DNA of 64,000 nucleotides from Rhizobium albus (GCA_030160035.1 BSNO01000003.1:248001-312000); one strand, 5' to 3'. Shown: positions 1 through 10,216, numbered from the stretch's first letter. The notes: generated from the letters alone by a model not told the origin. A program made the numbers and translations.

Positions 1-421
1 TCGACGACTGGCTCATATTGACGTGGTCGTTCGGGTGAACCGGCGTCTTCGAGCCAAGCGTCCCGCCAAGCAATTCGATCGCCCGGTTCGAGATCACCTC
101 ATTGGCGTTCATGTTGGACTGCGTGCCGGAACCGGTCTGCCAGACCACCAGGGGAAACTCGTCGTCGAACTTGCCGGCGGCAACTTCGGCGGCGGCGCGC
201 ACGATCGTCTTGCCAATCGCCGGATCAAGCCGGCCAAGCGCCATATTCGTCTCCGCCGCGGCCTGCTTGACGGTGCCGAGCGCGTGTACGAGAGGCGCAG
301 GCATCCGCTCCCCGCCGATCTTGAAGTTCATGAGCGAGCGTTCGGTCTGCGCGCCCCAGTAACGGTCATTGGCAACGTCGATGGCGCCAAACGTGTCGGT
401 TTCCGTGCGGGTGGCGGTCAT
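1..421 (-). CDS. fumC: Fumarate hydratase class II (partial, 5' part)
   Basis: Class II, iron-independent fumarase, which interconverts fumarate and L-malate in the TCA cycle in the cytosol. Only the first 140 residues lie in the window; the gene runs off the left edge. Visible signatures are YWGAQTERS (residues 21-29), GSGTQSNMN (97-105, substrate-binding loop) and [12 protein letters not shown] at the edge. All are diagnostic of the fumarase/aspartase superfamily and specifically of FumC. The ATG at 421 has GGAGA just upstream. The TauE gene upstream is on the same strand with a 90-base gap. Confidence 0.95.
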   Translation of the reverse strand, partial: MTATRTETDTFGAIDVANDRYWGAQTERSLMNFKIGGERMPAPLVHALGTVKQAAAETNMALGRLDPAIGKTIVRAAAEVAAGKFDDEFPLVVWQTGSGTQSNMNANEVISNRAIELLGGTLGSKTPVHPNDHVNMSQSS

Positions 422-510
422 GCCGTCTCCTTATTGCTCATGGCGTGGGCTTGTCTGGAAATGGGGGCAGGCGACCGGCATGACAACCGGAGAGGCTCCG
501 CCACGCCGCT

Positions 511-1287
511 TCAACTGCCGAACAGCTGCTGGATCGTCTGGGTTATGGCGAGTGTGCAGATGACGACACCGACCGCGCGCAGAAGGACCTTCTCCGGGAT
601 GTGGCGGACCATCCAGCCGGCAAGCGGCGCTGCCATCAGGCCACCGACGATCAGTCCGGCGATGGAGGCAAGATGGTTGGAAAGATCGCCCGCATCCTCC
701 CAATGGCCGGTGATGAGCGCGATGAGGAAGGCCAGCGACACCGAAAGGGTGATCAGGAACTCGCTCGCATTCACGGTGCCGATCACATAGCGCGGCGCGC
801 CGCCGGCTCCCAGAAGGCCGGTCGTCACGATCGGCCCCCAGCCGCCACCGCCCGAGGCATCGAGAAAGCCGCCCGTGAGGCCGAGCGGCGCCACCAGCTT
901 GCCGCTGACCGGCTTGCTCGGAAGCTTGCGGAAGGAGCGAACGAAGATCCAGACGCCCAGGGCGGCCAGATAGGTGGTGATGAAGGGCTTGATCGCCGAT
1001 CCGTCGATCGAGGTCAGCACATAGGCTCCGGTCACGCCGCCGAGAATGCCGAAGGGAGCGAGCCGGGCAAAAAGTTTCCAGTCGATGTTGCGGTGATAGA
1101 GGTGTGCGCTGCCAGACGCAGCGGTGGTGAAGAGTTCTGCAGCGTGGACGGATGCGGAAACCTGGGCAGGCGGCAGGCCGACGCCGAGCAGCACGGTGGA
1201 GGAGATGACACCATAAGCCATGCCAAGCGCGCCATCGACTGCCTGTGCGAGGAAGCCGACGAGAGCGAAAGTGAAAAAGTCGAGCAC
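511..1287 (-). CDS. TauE/SafE-family sulfite/organosulfonate exporter-like permease
   Basis: Inner-membrane protein of 258 residues in the TauE/SafE (DUF81) family. It is almost entirely hydrophobic, with about eight predicted membrane segments. The N-terminal half has the family pattern GFLAQAVDGALGMAYG, and the second repeat has GLTGGFLDASGGGGWGP. Family members move sulfite, sulfoacetate or related anions, but the substrate cannot be read from sequence. The start is GTG at 1287, with GGAG seven bases upstream. It is oriented toward fumC and could be co-transcribed with it. Confidence 0.85.
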   Translation of the reverse strand: MLDFFTFALVGFLAQAVDGALGMAYGVISSTVLLGVGLPPAQVSASVHAAELFTTAASGSAHLYHRNIDWKLFARLAPFGILGGVTGAYVLTSIDGSAIKPFITTYLAALGVWIFVRSFRKLPSKPVSGKLVAPLGLTGGFLDASGGGGWGPIVTTGLLGAGGAPRYVIGTVNASEFLITLSVSLAFLIALITGHWEDAGDLSNHLASIAGLIVGGLMAAPLAGWMVRHIPEKVLLRAVGVVICTLAITQTIQQLFGS

Positions 1288-1530
1288 CTGGTATCTCCAG
1301 CCTGAGGTCGCCGGACATTAGGGCTGCCGACCGCTTCCCGAAAGCACCACAATTGCGTCGTCGCGGCATCGCGGCGAACAGCTTTGCGCCATGAACCCTT
1401 CCCGCGCAATCGCGGCTCGCGCTTCGCCATGAACGGTGCGTTATCGTTGCCGGGTCTGGCAATGCCTCAAGGAGAGACCACCTATTGCCTGACAGTTCGT
1501 CGATAAAAAACAAGCAAGGAGCTTCACCTG

Positions 1531-2235
1531 ATGCGGCAGCTTTCAGATTTTCCGATCACCGAGCGGTGGCCGGCCACGAAACCGGATGCGATCCAACTCT
1601 ATTCCTTCGCCACGCCCAACGGCGTCAAAGTGTCGATCGCATTGGAGGAACTGGGGCTTTCTTACGAGGCGCATCTGGTTCGCATCGGAAAGGATGATCA
1701 AAAGACGGACGCATTCCTGTCGCTCAACCCCAACGGCAAGATCCCCGCGATCATCGACCCGAACGGCCCTGGCGGCGAGCCGATCGGCCTCTTTGAATCG
1801 GGTGCAATCCTTCAGTATCTTGCAGAAAAAACCGGAAGGCTCCTGCCGCAGGATCCCGCAAGGCGCATCGAGACGCTGCAATGGGTCTATTTCCAGATGG
1901 GCGGCGTTGGGCCGATGTTCGGCCAGTTCGGGCATTTCTACAAATTCGCCGCCGACAAGGTGAAGGATCCTTATCCGGTCGAGCGCTACGGCAACGAAGC
2001 GCGGCGCCTGTTGTCGGTGCTGGAAACCCGGCTTAAGTCCCGCACCTTCGTGATGGGCGACGATTACACCATCGCCGACATCGCACTCTTTCCCTGGGTC
2101 CGCACGCTCGACCTCTTCTACGGGGCGAAGGACCATCTGAAGCTCGCGGAATTTCCGGCCGTGATGGCGTGGCTCGATCGCTGCATGAGCCGCCCCGCCA
2201 GCCAAACGGGCTTCAAGATCCCGGCTGCCGACTGA
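1531..2235 (+). CDS. Glutathione S-transferase family protein (nu-class/YghU-YfcG-like)
   Basis: Cytosolic protein of 234 residues with an N-terminal thioredoxin-fold domain (about 20-105) and a helical C-terminal domain (about 112-225). The block TPNGVKVSIALEELGL, the NPNGKIPAI loop and FESGAILQYLAEK are the glutathione-site elements of nu-class GSTs such as YfcG and YghU. Those enzymes act mainly as glutathione-disulfide reductases using Thr/Asn rather than Tyr or Cys. A strong AAGGAG lies just upstream of the ATG. It is divergent from the TauE-like gene and stands alone. Physiological substrate unknown. Confidence 0.88.
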   Translation: MRQLSDFPITERWPATKPDAIQLYSFATPNGVKVSIALEELGLSYEAHLVRIGKDDQKTDAFLSLNPNGKIPAIIDPNGPGGEPIGLFESGAILQYLAEKTGRLLPQDPARRIETLQWVYFQMGGVGPMFGQFGHFYKFAADKVKDPYPVERYGNEARRLLSVLETRLKSRTFVMGDDYTIADIALFPWVRTLDLFYGAKDHLKLAEFPAVMAWLDRCMSRPASQTGFKIPAAD

Positions 2236-2314
2236 TGCAGAGTTGTGCGTCTGCGCTCGGTTTATACTGCCGCAGTAACACAATCGTAGGTAAGCGCAGG
2301 CCAGATAGCTGAGA

Positions 2315-2336
2315 GAGGGCAGGTGGGGCTGCCCTC
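2315..2336 (+). other. Perfect 8-bp stem-loop upstream of the diguanylate cyclase
   Basis: GAGGGCAG (2315-2322) and CTGCCCTC (2329-2336) are exact inverted complements around a GTGGGG loop. No T-run follows, so it is a poor intrinsic terminator for the GST gene. It ends two bases before an ATG at 2339 and would sequester that start. This is why I place the diguanylate cyclase start at the next ATG, 2363. It could be a translational control element of the mRNA leader. Confidence 0.5.
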
Positions 2337-2362
2337 CCATGGCTTCTGGGGGCCGAAAGCTT

Positions 2363-3508
2363 ATGATTGAGTTGATCGCCAAGGTCATCTTCGGTGTTAA
2401 CGCGACGATGCTGTTGGTGCTCGCCGCCGTCTATTTCGTAGCGGGCTTCAGGCGACAGGAGCGCTACTGGACGTCCTGGTGGCTGTCGAGCCTCATTCTC
2501 GGCATCGGTCTTGCGGCCTTTATCGTTCAGGATCTTCTGCCGCGAAGCATCGGGGTTCTGCTTCCCAACCTCATGCTCATTCTCGGCTTTGGCCTGCGCT
2601 GGCGGGCGGCGCGGGAATTCTCCGGTCGCGCCGTCTCCAATCTCGTCGTGATCGGACCTGCTGCAGTTTTCTTGCTGCTTTGCCTGCTGCCGCCTTTCGT
2701 CAATGCGTACGGCATCGTCTACACGCTGGTGAACATCGCACTGACGATGCTTGCGGTCCTCACCGCCTGGGAATTCTTTCGCGATCATCAGGACCGGCTG
2801 TGGTCCCGTTATGGTCTCGCATTCGCCTATTGTCTGATCAGCCTGTCCTTCACTCTGCGAGTCGTGCAAGGCCTCGTCGAGGGCAGTTCGATGCTCAACA
2901 CAGTGCCGCGGGATCTGGCACTTCTCGCCCACCTTATCGTTTCCACGGTCTACATCACCGCATCCGGCACCTTCGCGCTGTCGCTGGCCTATGAGCGCAA
3001 TGCCGCCGAACTGAAGAAAGCGGCTTCCCACGATTTCCTGACCGGGCTTCTCAACCGCGGCGCCTTTGAGCAGAAATTGCGGGCCCGTTGCGCCGCTGGT
3101 GGCGCGAAGCCCTTTGCGCTTGCGCTTCTGGACATCGACCATTTCAAGGCGATCAACGACCAGCACGGCCATGCCGCCGGCGATGCGGTACTGCGCACCT
3201 GTGCCAGAATATTCCGGGACCACGCGCGCGAAGGCGATCTCGTTGCCCGCGTCGGGGGCGAGGAGTTCGCGCTGTTCTTCGAAGCGTCGAACAGAAGTGA
3301 CGCCGAGCGGCGCCTCTCACGCCTGATCGAAGCGATCGCCCAATGCACGATGGGCTACGGCGGGCGCGCGATCCGGGTCACCATCTCGGCCGGCATGCTC
3401 CATTGTGACGATGCCGCCGACTTCGACACGGTCGTCGCTCAAGCCGACCGACTGCTCTACAAGGCCAAGAGCAACGGTCGCAATCGGGCCGAGACGCTCG
3501 CCGCCTGA
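2363..3508 (+). CDS. Membrane-bound diguanylate cyclase (GGDEF)
   Basis: Protein of 381 residues that makes c-di-GMP from two GTP. About six hydrophobic segments fill residues 1-210, followed by one C-terminal GGDEF domain from LTGLLNRGAFEQ onward. The active-site loop is GGEEF (298-302). An RxxD inhibitory site (REGD) lies five residues before it, so the enzyme is probably active and product-inhibited. No recognised sensor fold; the membrane part may itself sense. The start is ambiguous: an in-frame ATG at 2339 would add eight residues but lies against a stable hairpin, while 2363 has GGGGG ten bases upstream. Confidence 0.9.
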   Translation: MIELIAKVIFGVNATMLLVLAAVYFVAGFRRQERYWTSWWLSSLILGIGLAAFIVQDLLPRSIGVLLPNLMLILGFGLRWRAAREFSGRAVSNLVVIGPAAVFLLLCLLPPFVNAYGIVYTLVNIALTMLAVLTAWEFFRDHQDRLWSRYGLAFAYCLISLSFTLRVVQGLVEGSSMLNTVPRDLALLAHLIVSTVYITASGTFALSLAYERNAAELKKAASHDFLTGLLNRGAFEQKLRARCAAGGAKPFALALLDIDHFKAINDQHGHAAGDAVLRTCARIFRDHAREGDLVARVGGEEFALFFEASNRSDAERRLSRLIEAIAQCTMGYGGRAIRVTISAGMLHCDDAADFDTVVAQADRLLYKAKSNGRNRAETLAA

Positions 3509-3515
3509 CGGCCGA

Positions 3516-4745
3516 TCAACGGCTGAACGCGAAGAGCTTGGCGTCGGGATCCGGTTGACCGGCGATTTCTGCGGAGACGATTTCGGCGGCGATCTTCGAA
3601 AATGTGATCCCGTTGCCACCGAACCCCATAACCGCGAATGTGTGCTTCATCTCCGGCACGAGCCCGATGAGCGGCAAGCCGTCGCTCGTCGTGCCGAATG
3701 CCGCCGCCCAAGCAGCATCATGTGCCCCGATCTTCATGCCGAGCAAGGCTTCAACCTTCCTGGTGATCGTGGTGGCCTTGGCCTTCAGTTTCTTGGGATC
3801 GGCAAAGGCCTCGCCGTCGTCTTCGTCCTCTCCGCCCACGATCAGTCGCCGGTCCCGGGTCGAGCGGAAGTAGAGATAGGGGTCGGAGCCCTCCCAAACG
3901 AGATGGTCCGGCAGCCAGTCCGGCAGCGTCAGTCCGGGGGCGGAAGCGAGGGCCCAGGTCGACACGACATCGTGGTTCTGGCTGGCGAGCGTTTCGAGGA
4001 ATTCATATCCCGTGCAGAAGATGGCGTGGCGGGCTTCGATCAGGCTGCCGTCGCTGGTGGCGAGCACCACGCCATCGCTCGTTTCGCGCAGATCGGTGAT
4101 CTCGATGCCTTCGACGAGCCCGGCGCCTCGCTTGAAGGCCTCGCGCAAAAAGCCCGCAGCCATCTGTGCGGGATTGCCCGATGCGGATGCATCGCTGACG
4201 ATGCCAGCCTCGCGATCCAGACCGAATTGTGCCGCGACCTCGTCGCGGTCGAGCAACTCCGCGCCGAGGCCGGCTTTCTTGCGTGCATCGTATTCCTTGG
4301 CGAGCGCATCGGCGTCGAACTCGTCACCCGACAGATAGAGCGTCTTCTTGCGCTTCATGCTGCAGGAGATGCCGCGTTTCTCGACCCGATCGGCCAGCGC
4401 ATCCACCGATGACGCCGAGCGACGCCATACACGGTTCGCTTTCGCCGCACCGATCATGCCGGACAGCTTGTGCAGCGGAACGTCGATCTCGTGCTGGATC
4501 ATGGCGGTGGAGGCCATCGTGCTGCCGTGGACGGCGCGTCTGCGATCGACCACCAAAACCGACCGCTTGCCGTCTGCGAGTGCGTCGGCCATCAGCGCGC
4601 CGCTGATGCCTGCCCCGATGATGACAACATCGAAGTGACGCACCGGCACCGCCTTGCGAGACAAGAGCTTGATGCGCGGTGACTGCGCCCACAGGGGTTC
4701 CGCCTCGCGCAGATCGCGTTGGCGCGTCAGAGTGTCGTCGGCCAT
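3516..4745 (-). CDS. FAD-dependent oxidoreductase (DAO family)
   Basis: Flavoprotein of 409 residues. The N-terminal Rossmann motif VVIIGAGISGALMA (about 40-53) binds the FAD ADP part. VVDRR at the end of beta-2 and the C-terminal GFGGNGITFS block fit the D-amino-acid-oxidase/GlpD-like (DAO) fold, which usually oxidises C-N bonds of amino acids or amines. No substrate can be assigned. The frame is open upstream to 4871, but the extra residues are not family-like, so I prefer the ATG at 4745. It is convergent with the diguanylate cyclase, with an eight-base gap. Confidence 0.82.
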   Translation of the reverse strand: MADDTLTRQRDLREAEPLWAQSPRIKLLSRKAVPVRHFDVVIIGAGISGALMADALADGKRSVLVVDRRRAVHGSTMASTAMIQHEIDVPLHKLSGMIGAAKANRVWRRSASSVDALADRVEKRGISCSMKRKKTLYLSGDEFDADALAKEYDARKKAGLGAELLDRDEVAAQFGLDREAGIVSDASASGNPAQMAAGFLREAFKRGAGLVEGIEITDLRETSDGVVLATSDGSLIEARHAIFCTGYEFLETLASQNHDVVSTWALASAPGLTLPDWLPDHLVWEGSDPYLYFRSTRDRRLIVGGEDEDDGEAFADPKKLKAKATTITRKVEALLGMKIGAHDAAWAAAFGTTSDGLPLIGLVPEMKHTFAVMGFGGNGITFSKIAAEIVSAEIAGQPDPDAKLFAFSR

Positions 4746-4907
4746 GAAAAGGTTGCCAGGGAGAATGAGGAAGTATCGCCCACAATGGCCCGAGCCGCGT
4801 TTGGTTCCGCAGGATTTTTGCAGCAAGACGGGGCGAGTTTGCGCCCCGGAAATGTTCATCGCGGCGCCCACAATCCGGTGCCGCGATGAACGGGATCACA
4901 AGTGGAA

Positions 4908-5498
4908 TCAGGAGGCTTTGGCAAGCGGGGCGCTGGCTTCCTCGTCACGGGCTGCCTTCAGGGCCTGGCCCCACCAGGCGAGTTGACCGAGCATCGTCTT
5001 GGCCGCATCGACGAGGTGCGCGAAATCCGAGATCTGCTTCTCGCCTTTGACGATGGCGAGATATTCCGGGAAGAGAATATGCGTGCCGGTCTTGACCGAC
5101 GCCATTTCCATTTCGACCGCGATCTGGCGAAGCTGCTCGACCGCGCGCGCACCGCCAACGCCACCATAACCGACGAATGCGACGGGCTTGCGGACCCACG
5201 CGCCGTGGTCGATTGCGTTCTTCAGAACCGCGGTCGGAGCATGGTTGTACTCGGCAGCGGTGAAGATGTAGGCGTCGAATTCCTGAACCTTCGCCTTGAA
5301 CTTGGCGGCCGTTTCGCTCTGTTCCGTGGTCGCTGCCGGATCACCGTAGAAGGCCATCGGATAATCCTTCAGGTCGATGACTTCCACCTCGAAAGCACCG
5401 TCCGCCTTGGCGAGGTCGGCGACCCAGTGCGCCGGCTTTTCGGCAAAGCGGCCTTCGCGTGTGCTGCCGATGACGACGGCGAGTTTGAGCTTGCTCAT
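4908..5498 (-). CDS. NADPH-dependent FMN reductase family protein
   Basis: Protein of 196 residues with a flavodoxin-like fold of the FMN_red family. GSTREGRF near the N terminus binds the FMN phosphate, and the block from AAEYNHAPTAVLKNAIDH onward is the classic FMN_red signature. Such enzymes reduce free FMN, quinones, azo dyes or chromate using NAD(P)H in the cytosol. The ATG at 5498 has AAGGAT upstream. It is divergent from the HxlR-type regulator across an 86-base gap holding an inverted repeat, an arrangement typical of redox-stress flavin reductases controlled by HxlR proteins. Confidence 0.87.
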   Translation of the reverse strand: MSKLKLAVVIGSTREGRFAEKPAHWVADLAKADGAFEVEVIDLKDYPMAFYGDPAATTEQSETAAKFKAKVQEFDAYIFTAAEYNHAPTAVLKNAIDHGAWVRKPVAFVGYGGVGGARAVEQLRQIAVEMEMASVKTGTHILFPEYLAIVKGEKQISDFAHLVDAAKTMLGQLAWWGQALKAARDEEASAPLAKAS

Positions 5499-5530
5499 TT
5501 CCAGTATCCTTAAGTGCGCTGGTAACCAAT

Positions 5531-5555
5531 GGTGACTGGCTCTATATCTGTCACC
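5531..5555. promoter_or_regulatory. Inverted repeat, candidate HxlR-family operator
   Basis: GGTGAC (5531-5536) and GTCACC (5550-5555) are perfect inverted half-sites separated by 13 bases in the shared intergenic region. The position suits a dimeric winged-helix regulator repressing or autoregulating both divergent genes. HxlR-family dimers bind such spaced inverted repeats. The assignment is by position and symmetry only. Confidence 0.5.
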
Positions 5556-5584
5556 TGAGGTCCATTCTTCAAGGAGGCACTTTG

Positions 5585-6010
5585 ATGAAACCTGCTCACC
5601 CCGACGTAACCTGCGGGCAAGCCGCAGCGCCCTTTGAAGTATCGGACGCCTGCCGGCCGGTGAACGCGATCCTGGCCCGCATCGGCGACAAATGGTCCGT
5701 GCTCGTCGTCAGCTATCTGGGCAACGGCACGATGCGGTTTTCCGAATTGCGGCGGGCGATCGATGGCATTTCGCAGAAGATGCTGACGACGACGCTGCGT
5801 GGCCTCGAACGCGATGGCTATGTGACCCGTGCGGTGACGCCGACCATCCCTCCCCGCGTGGATTACGCACTCACCGATCTCGGCCGCGAACTGCTCGTGC
5901 CGCTGCGCGCGCTGGGGGAATGGGCGGTTGCGAACCGGGAACGTGTCGAGGCAGCCCAGGCGCGCTTTGACGCCGAGAATGGCGAAACCTCCAAAATCCG
6001 GTTCGGCTGA
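5585..6010 (+). CDS. HxlR-family transcriptional regulator
   Basis: Winged helix-turn-helix regulator of 141 residues. The family pattern is clear: C-RPVNAILARIGDKWSVLVV, then FSELRRAIDGISQKMLTTTLRGLERDG and the wing. A Cys precedes the HTH (CRPVN), the position used as a thiol redox switch in HypR/YodB-type members, and another Cys (TCGQAA) lies further N-terminal. The ATG at 5585 is chosen because AAGGAGG sits seven bases upstream; a TTG one codon earlier is too close. It probably controls the divergent FMN reductase. Confidence 0.9.
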   Translation: MKPAHPDVTCGQAAAPFEVSDACRPVNAILARIGDKWSVLVVSYLGNGTMRFSELRRAIDGISQKMLTTTLRGLERDGYVTRAVTPTIPPRVDYALTDLGRELLVPLRALGEWAVANRERVEAAQARFDAENGETSKIRFG

Positions 6011-6023
6011 AACATCTCTAACG

Positions 6024-6049
6024 AAAAAGGGCGACCCGAAGGCCGCCCT
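6024..6049 (-). terminator. Intrinsic terminator of groESL
   Basis: On the minus strand a hairpin, AGGGCGGCC and GGTCGCCCT with one internal mismatch and a TTCG loop, is followed by TTTTT (plus-strand A-run at 6024-6028). It lies 44 bases beyond the groEL stop. The UUCG tetraloop adds stability. Confidence 0.75.
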
Positions 6050-6073
6050 CGTCAATTATCGGCAGGTGATGCC

Positions 6074-6092
6074 GACACGCCTCTGGCGTGTC
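6074..6092 (-). terminator. Perfect 8-bp hairpin abutting the groEL stop codon
   Basis: GACACGCC (6074-6081) and GGCGTGTC (6085-6092) form a perfect 8-bp stem with a three-base loop, touching the groEL stop codon (6093-6095). No T-run follows directly. It may protect the 3' end or act in tandem with the terminator at 6024-6049. Confidence 0.5.
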
Positions 6093-7754
<1,662 letters not shown>

Positions 7755-7800
7755 CTATGCCCTGATTGGATGCATTGAATGGGGTCGAATGGACGTCGGC

Positions 7801-8097
7801 TCAGCCGATGATGCCCATGATGTCGGCTTCCTTCATGATCAGAAGGTCTTCGCCGCCGATCTTGACTTCCGTGCCCGACCACTTGCCGAAGAGCACGCGA
7901 TCGCCAACCTTGACGTCGAGCTCGACGAGCTTGCCGCTCTCGTCACGAGCGCCGGAGCCGACGGCGACGATTTCGCCTTCCTGCGGCTTTTCCTTGGCGG
8001 TGTCCGGAATGATGATTCCGCCTGCAGTCTTCTGTTCGGATTCGACGCGCTTGACGACGACGCGGTCGTGCAGCGGACGGAAATTGGTGCTTGTCAT
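7801..8097 (-). CDS. groES: Co-chaperonin GroES
   Basis: 10-kDa chaperonin of 98 residues, the heptameric lid of GroEL. N terminus [20 protein letters not shown]. The mobile loop [19 protein letters not shown] and the roof-forming region are standard, ending in [14 protein letters not shown]. The start is the ATG at 8097; the frame continues upstream across the CIRCE-linked leader, but those residues are not GroES-like. First gene of the groESL operon. Confidence 0.98.
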   Translation of the reverse strand: MTSTNFRPLHDRVVVKRVESEQKTAGGIIIPDTAKEKPQEGEIVAVGSGARDESGKLVELDVKVGDRVLFGKWSGTEVKIGGEDLLIMKEADIMGIIG

Positions 8098-8158
8098 TGT
8101 CTTACCCTCGGTCGAATGACATGAGATTGCGCAGCCTCGGTGAAGCCGCGCTGGGGAG

Positions 8159-8185
8159 TTAGCACTCACACTGGGGGAGTGCTAA
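8159..8185. promoter_or_regulatory. CIRCE element (HrcA operator) of groESL
   Basis: Perfect match to the CIRCE consensus: TTAGCACTC (8159-8167), nine-base spacer, GAGTGCTAA (8177-8185). HrcA binds it to repress groESL and is released on heat shock. It lies 61 bases upstream of the groES start. Being symmetric, it also sits 167 bases in front of the divergent HAD gene. Confidence 0.97.
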
Positions 8186-8352
8186 CTGGGGGCGGAGATA
8201 GGCGTGGCCCGACGGACTGTCAAGGCATTTGCCAAGGCACGACGTTTGAACCCGGCGCCCTCGATCCCCCTTGTTTTCCCGTGCGGTCTGCGCGATGTCA
8301 CCCGCGAGCCCATCGTTTCTCAGAGTTCACAGTGCGGAGCATCAGCGCCCCT

Positions 8353-9201
8353 ATGGTTCAGCAAATCGAAAATCTCGCGAGCCTTCATCCGGCCTACGAT
8401 GCGGTTTTGTCGGATGTGTGGGGCGTGCTGCACAATGGCGTCGTGGCATGGCCCGATGCCTGCGAGGCACTTAGCCGGGCGCGCGCGGATGGGCTTTCGG
8501 TCGTGCTGATCACCAACTCGCCGCGCCCGCACAAGGAAGTCATCCTGCAGCTGGACGGCATCGGCGTGCCGCGGGGCGCCTATGATCGCATCGTAACGTC
8601 CGGCGATGTCACGCGAAAGCTCATCGAAGCCGGTCCGAAGAAGGTCTTCTTTCTCGGCCTCGACCGCGACCTGACGCTGCTCGAGGGCCTCGGTGTCGAA
8701 GTCGTTGACAGGGACGAGGCGCAGGCCGTGGTCTGCACCGGCCCCTATGACGACGAGAACGACAAGCCCGACGACTATCGCGACATGTTCGCGCCCTGGG
8801 TCGAGCGCGGCGTCCCGTTCATCTGCGCCAACCCCGACCTCATCGTGGAACGCGGCGACAGGCTCGTTCTCTGTGCCGGCGCGCTCGCTGCCGTCTACGC
8901 GGAGATGGGCGGCGAAACGCGCATCACCGGCAAGCCCTATCCCGCCATGTACGATGCCGCGCTGGCATTCGTTTCGGAACTCAAGCCCGATGTGGCCGCG
9001 CCGCGCGCGATCGCCATCGGCGATGGGCTGCCGACCGATGTGAAGGGCGCCCAGGATTACGGCCTCGACCTGCTCTATATCGCCAACGGCATCCACGCGC
9101 GGGATTATGCGGATGGTGGACGCATCGATGCGGGCCGGCTCGCTTCCTTCCTGGAAGACAATTCCGCACGGCCGCACTACTGGATGCCCGCGCTCGGATG
9201 A
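8353..9201 (+). CDS. TIGR01459-family HAD-superfamily phosphatase
   Basis: Protein of 282 residues with HAD class IIA (NagD-like) architecture. Motif I is DVWGVLHNGV, in which the usual second Asp (DxD) is Trp-Gly as in this subfamily. Motif II is LITNSPRP. The cap region includes the FICANPDLIVERG segment, and the Mg-binding motif IV is AIGDGLPTDVKGAQ. Substrates are unknown for TIGR01459; NagD relatives hydrolyse small phosphorylated metabolites. The ATG at 8353 is chosen because similarity starts at MVQQIENLASLHPAYD. It is eleven bases upstream of ribF, so likely co-transcribed. Confidence 0.85.
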   Translation: MVQQIENLASLHPAYDAVLSDVWGVLHNGVVAWPDACEALSRARADGLSVVLITNSPRPHKEVILQLDGIGVPRGAYDRIVTSGDVTRKLIEAGPKKVFFLGLDRDLTLLEGLGVEVVDRDEAQAVVCTGPYDDENDKPDDYRDMFAPWVERGVPFICANPDLIVERGDRLVLCAGALAAVYAEMGGETRITGKPYPAMYDAALAFVSELKPDVAAPRAIAIGDGLPTDVKGAQDYGLDLLYIANGIHARDYADGGRIDAGRLASFLEDNSARPHYWMPALG

Positions 9202-9211
9202 GGTGGGGCGG

Positions 9212-10216
9212 ATGAACCCGAGCGGTCACGAACGAGCCTTCGTCACGGCGGTGCTGCGGCCGGGCGAGCCCGTCGCATCCGCGCTGCATGGCGCGGTGGT
9301 TGCGATCGGTAATTTCGATGGCGTCCATCGGGGTCATCAGGCGGTGCTGTGCGAAGCGCTCGAAAAGGGCGTAGAATTGGGATGTGCGACAATCGTGCTG
9401 ACCTTCGAGCCGCATCCCCGCAGTTTCTTCAAGCCGGCAGAACCGGTGTTTCGACTGACGCCATCGCCGCTGCGCGCGAAACTGCTGGAACTTTCCGGCT
9501 GCGACGGCGTGGTGGAATGCACCTTCGACAAAGACTTCGCAGCACAGACGGCGCAGGAATTCGTCGAGACAATCCTCGTCGATCAACTCGGCGCCCGCCA
9601 TGTGGTCACCGGTCACGACTTCCATTTCGGCAAGGGCCGCCAGGGCGGACCGGCCTTTCTCGCAAGCGCCGGCGACAAGGCGGGCTTCGGTGTCACGCTC
9701 GTCGAGGCCTTTGCGGATGAAAACGGCGACATCGTTTCATCAAGCCGCATCCGATCTGCTTTGGCCGAGGGCGACGTGGCATTGGCTGCAGGCCTGCTCG
9801 GCTACCGGTTCCAGGTGCAGGGGACGGTCATCGGCGGCAAGCAGCTTGGCCGCACGCTCGGCTATCCGACCGCCAATATGGTCTTGCCGCCGGAGGCGAC
9901 GCTTGCGCCCGGCATCTATGCGGTGCGGTTCAGGCGAGCCGACGGGACGCTTTACGATGGCGTTGCAAGCTACGGGTACCGGCCAACGGTCACGTCGACG
10001 GGCGAGCCGCTGCTGGAAACCTACGTTTTCGATTTCTCGGGCGATCTCTATGGCGAGCTCTGCTCGGTGACCCTGTTCGGCTATCTCCGTCCGGAATTGA
10101 AATTCGACGGTCTCGACGAACTGGTCGTGCAGATGCGCCGCGACGAGGAAGAGGCGCGGGCGCTTCTTTCATCGGTGCGACCGCTCGGGATCATCGACAA
10201 AGCTCTGAATTTTTGA
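9212..10216 (+). CDS. ribF: Bifunctional riboflavin kinase / FAD synthetase
   Basis: Enzyme of 334 residues that phosphorylates riboflavin to FMN and adenylylates FMN to FAD in the cytosol. The N-terminal FAD-synthetase domain (about 25-190) has the nucleotidyltransferase motif GNFDGVHRGHQAV and later SSSRIRSAL. The C-terminal riboflavin-kinase domain (about 200-325) has the GKQLGRTLGYPTANM loop and ETYVFDFSGDLYGE. Length is normal for the family. The ATG at 9212 follows GAGGTGGGG. Between the HAD phosphatase and ileS, as in many rhizobia. Confidence 0.96.
   Translation: MNPSGHERAFVTAVLRPGEPVASALHGAVVAIGNFDGVHRGHQAVLCEALEKGVELGCATIVLTFEPHPRSFFKPAEPVFRLTPSPLRAKLLELSGCDGVVECTFDKDFAAQTAQEFVETILVDQLGARHVVTGHDFHFGKGRQGGPAFLASAGDKAGFGVTLVEAFADENGDIVSSSRIRSALAEGDVALAAGLLGYRFQVQGTVIGGKQLGRTLGYPTANMVLPPEATLAPGIYAVRFRRADGTLYDGVASYGYRPTVTSTGEPLLETYVFDFSGDLYGELCSVTLFGYLRPELKFDGLDELVVQMRRDEEEARALLSSVRPLGIIDKALNF

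Noticed and set aside
601..1305. Plus-strand frame opposite the TauE-like gene
   Set aside because: The minus frame encodes a clear multi-TM permease; the plus frame is polar and Arg/Glu/Gly-rich with no domain.
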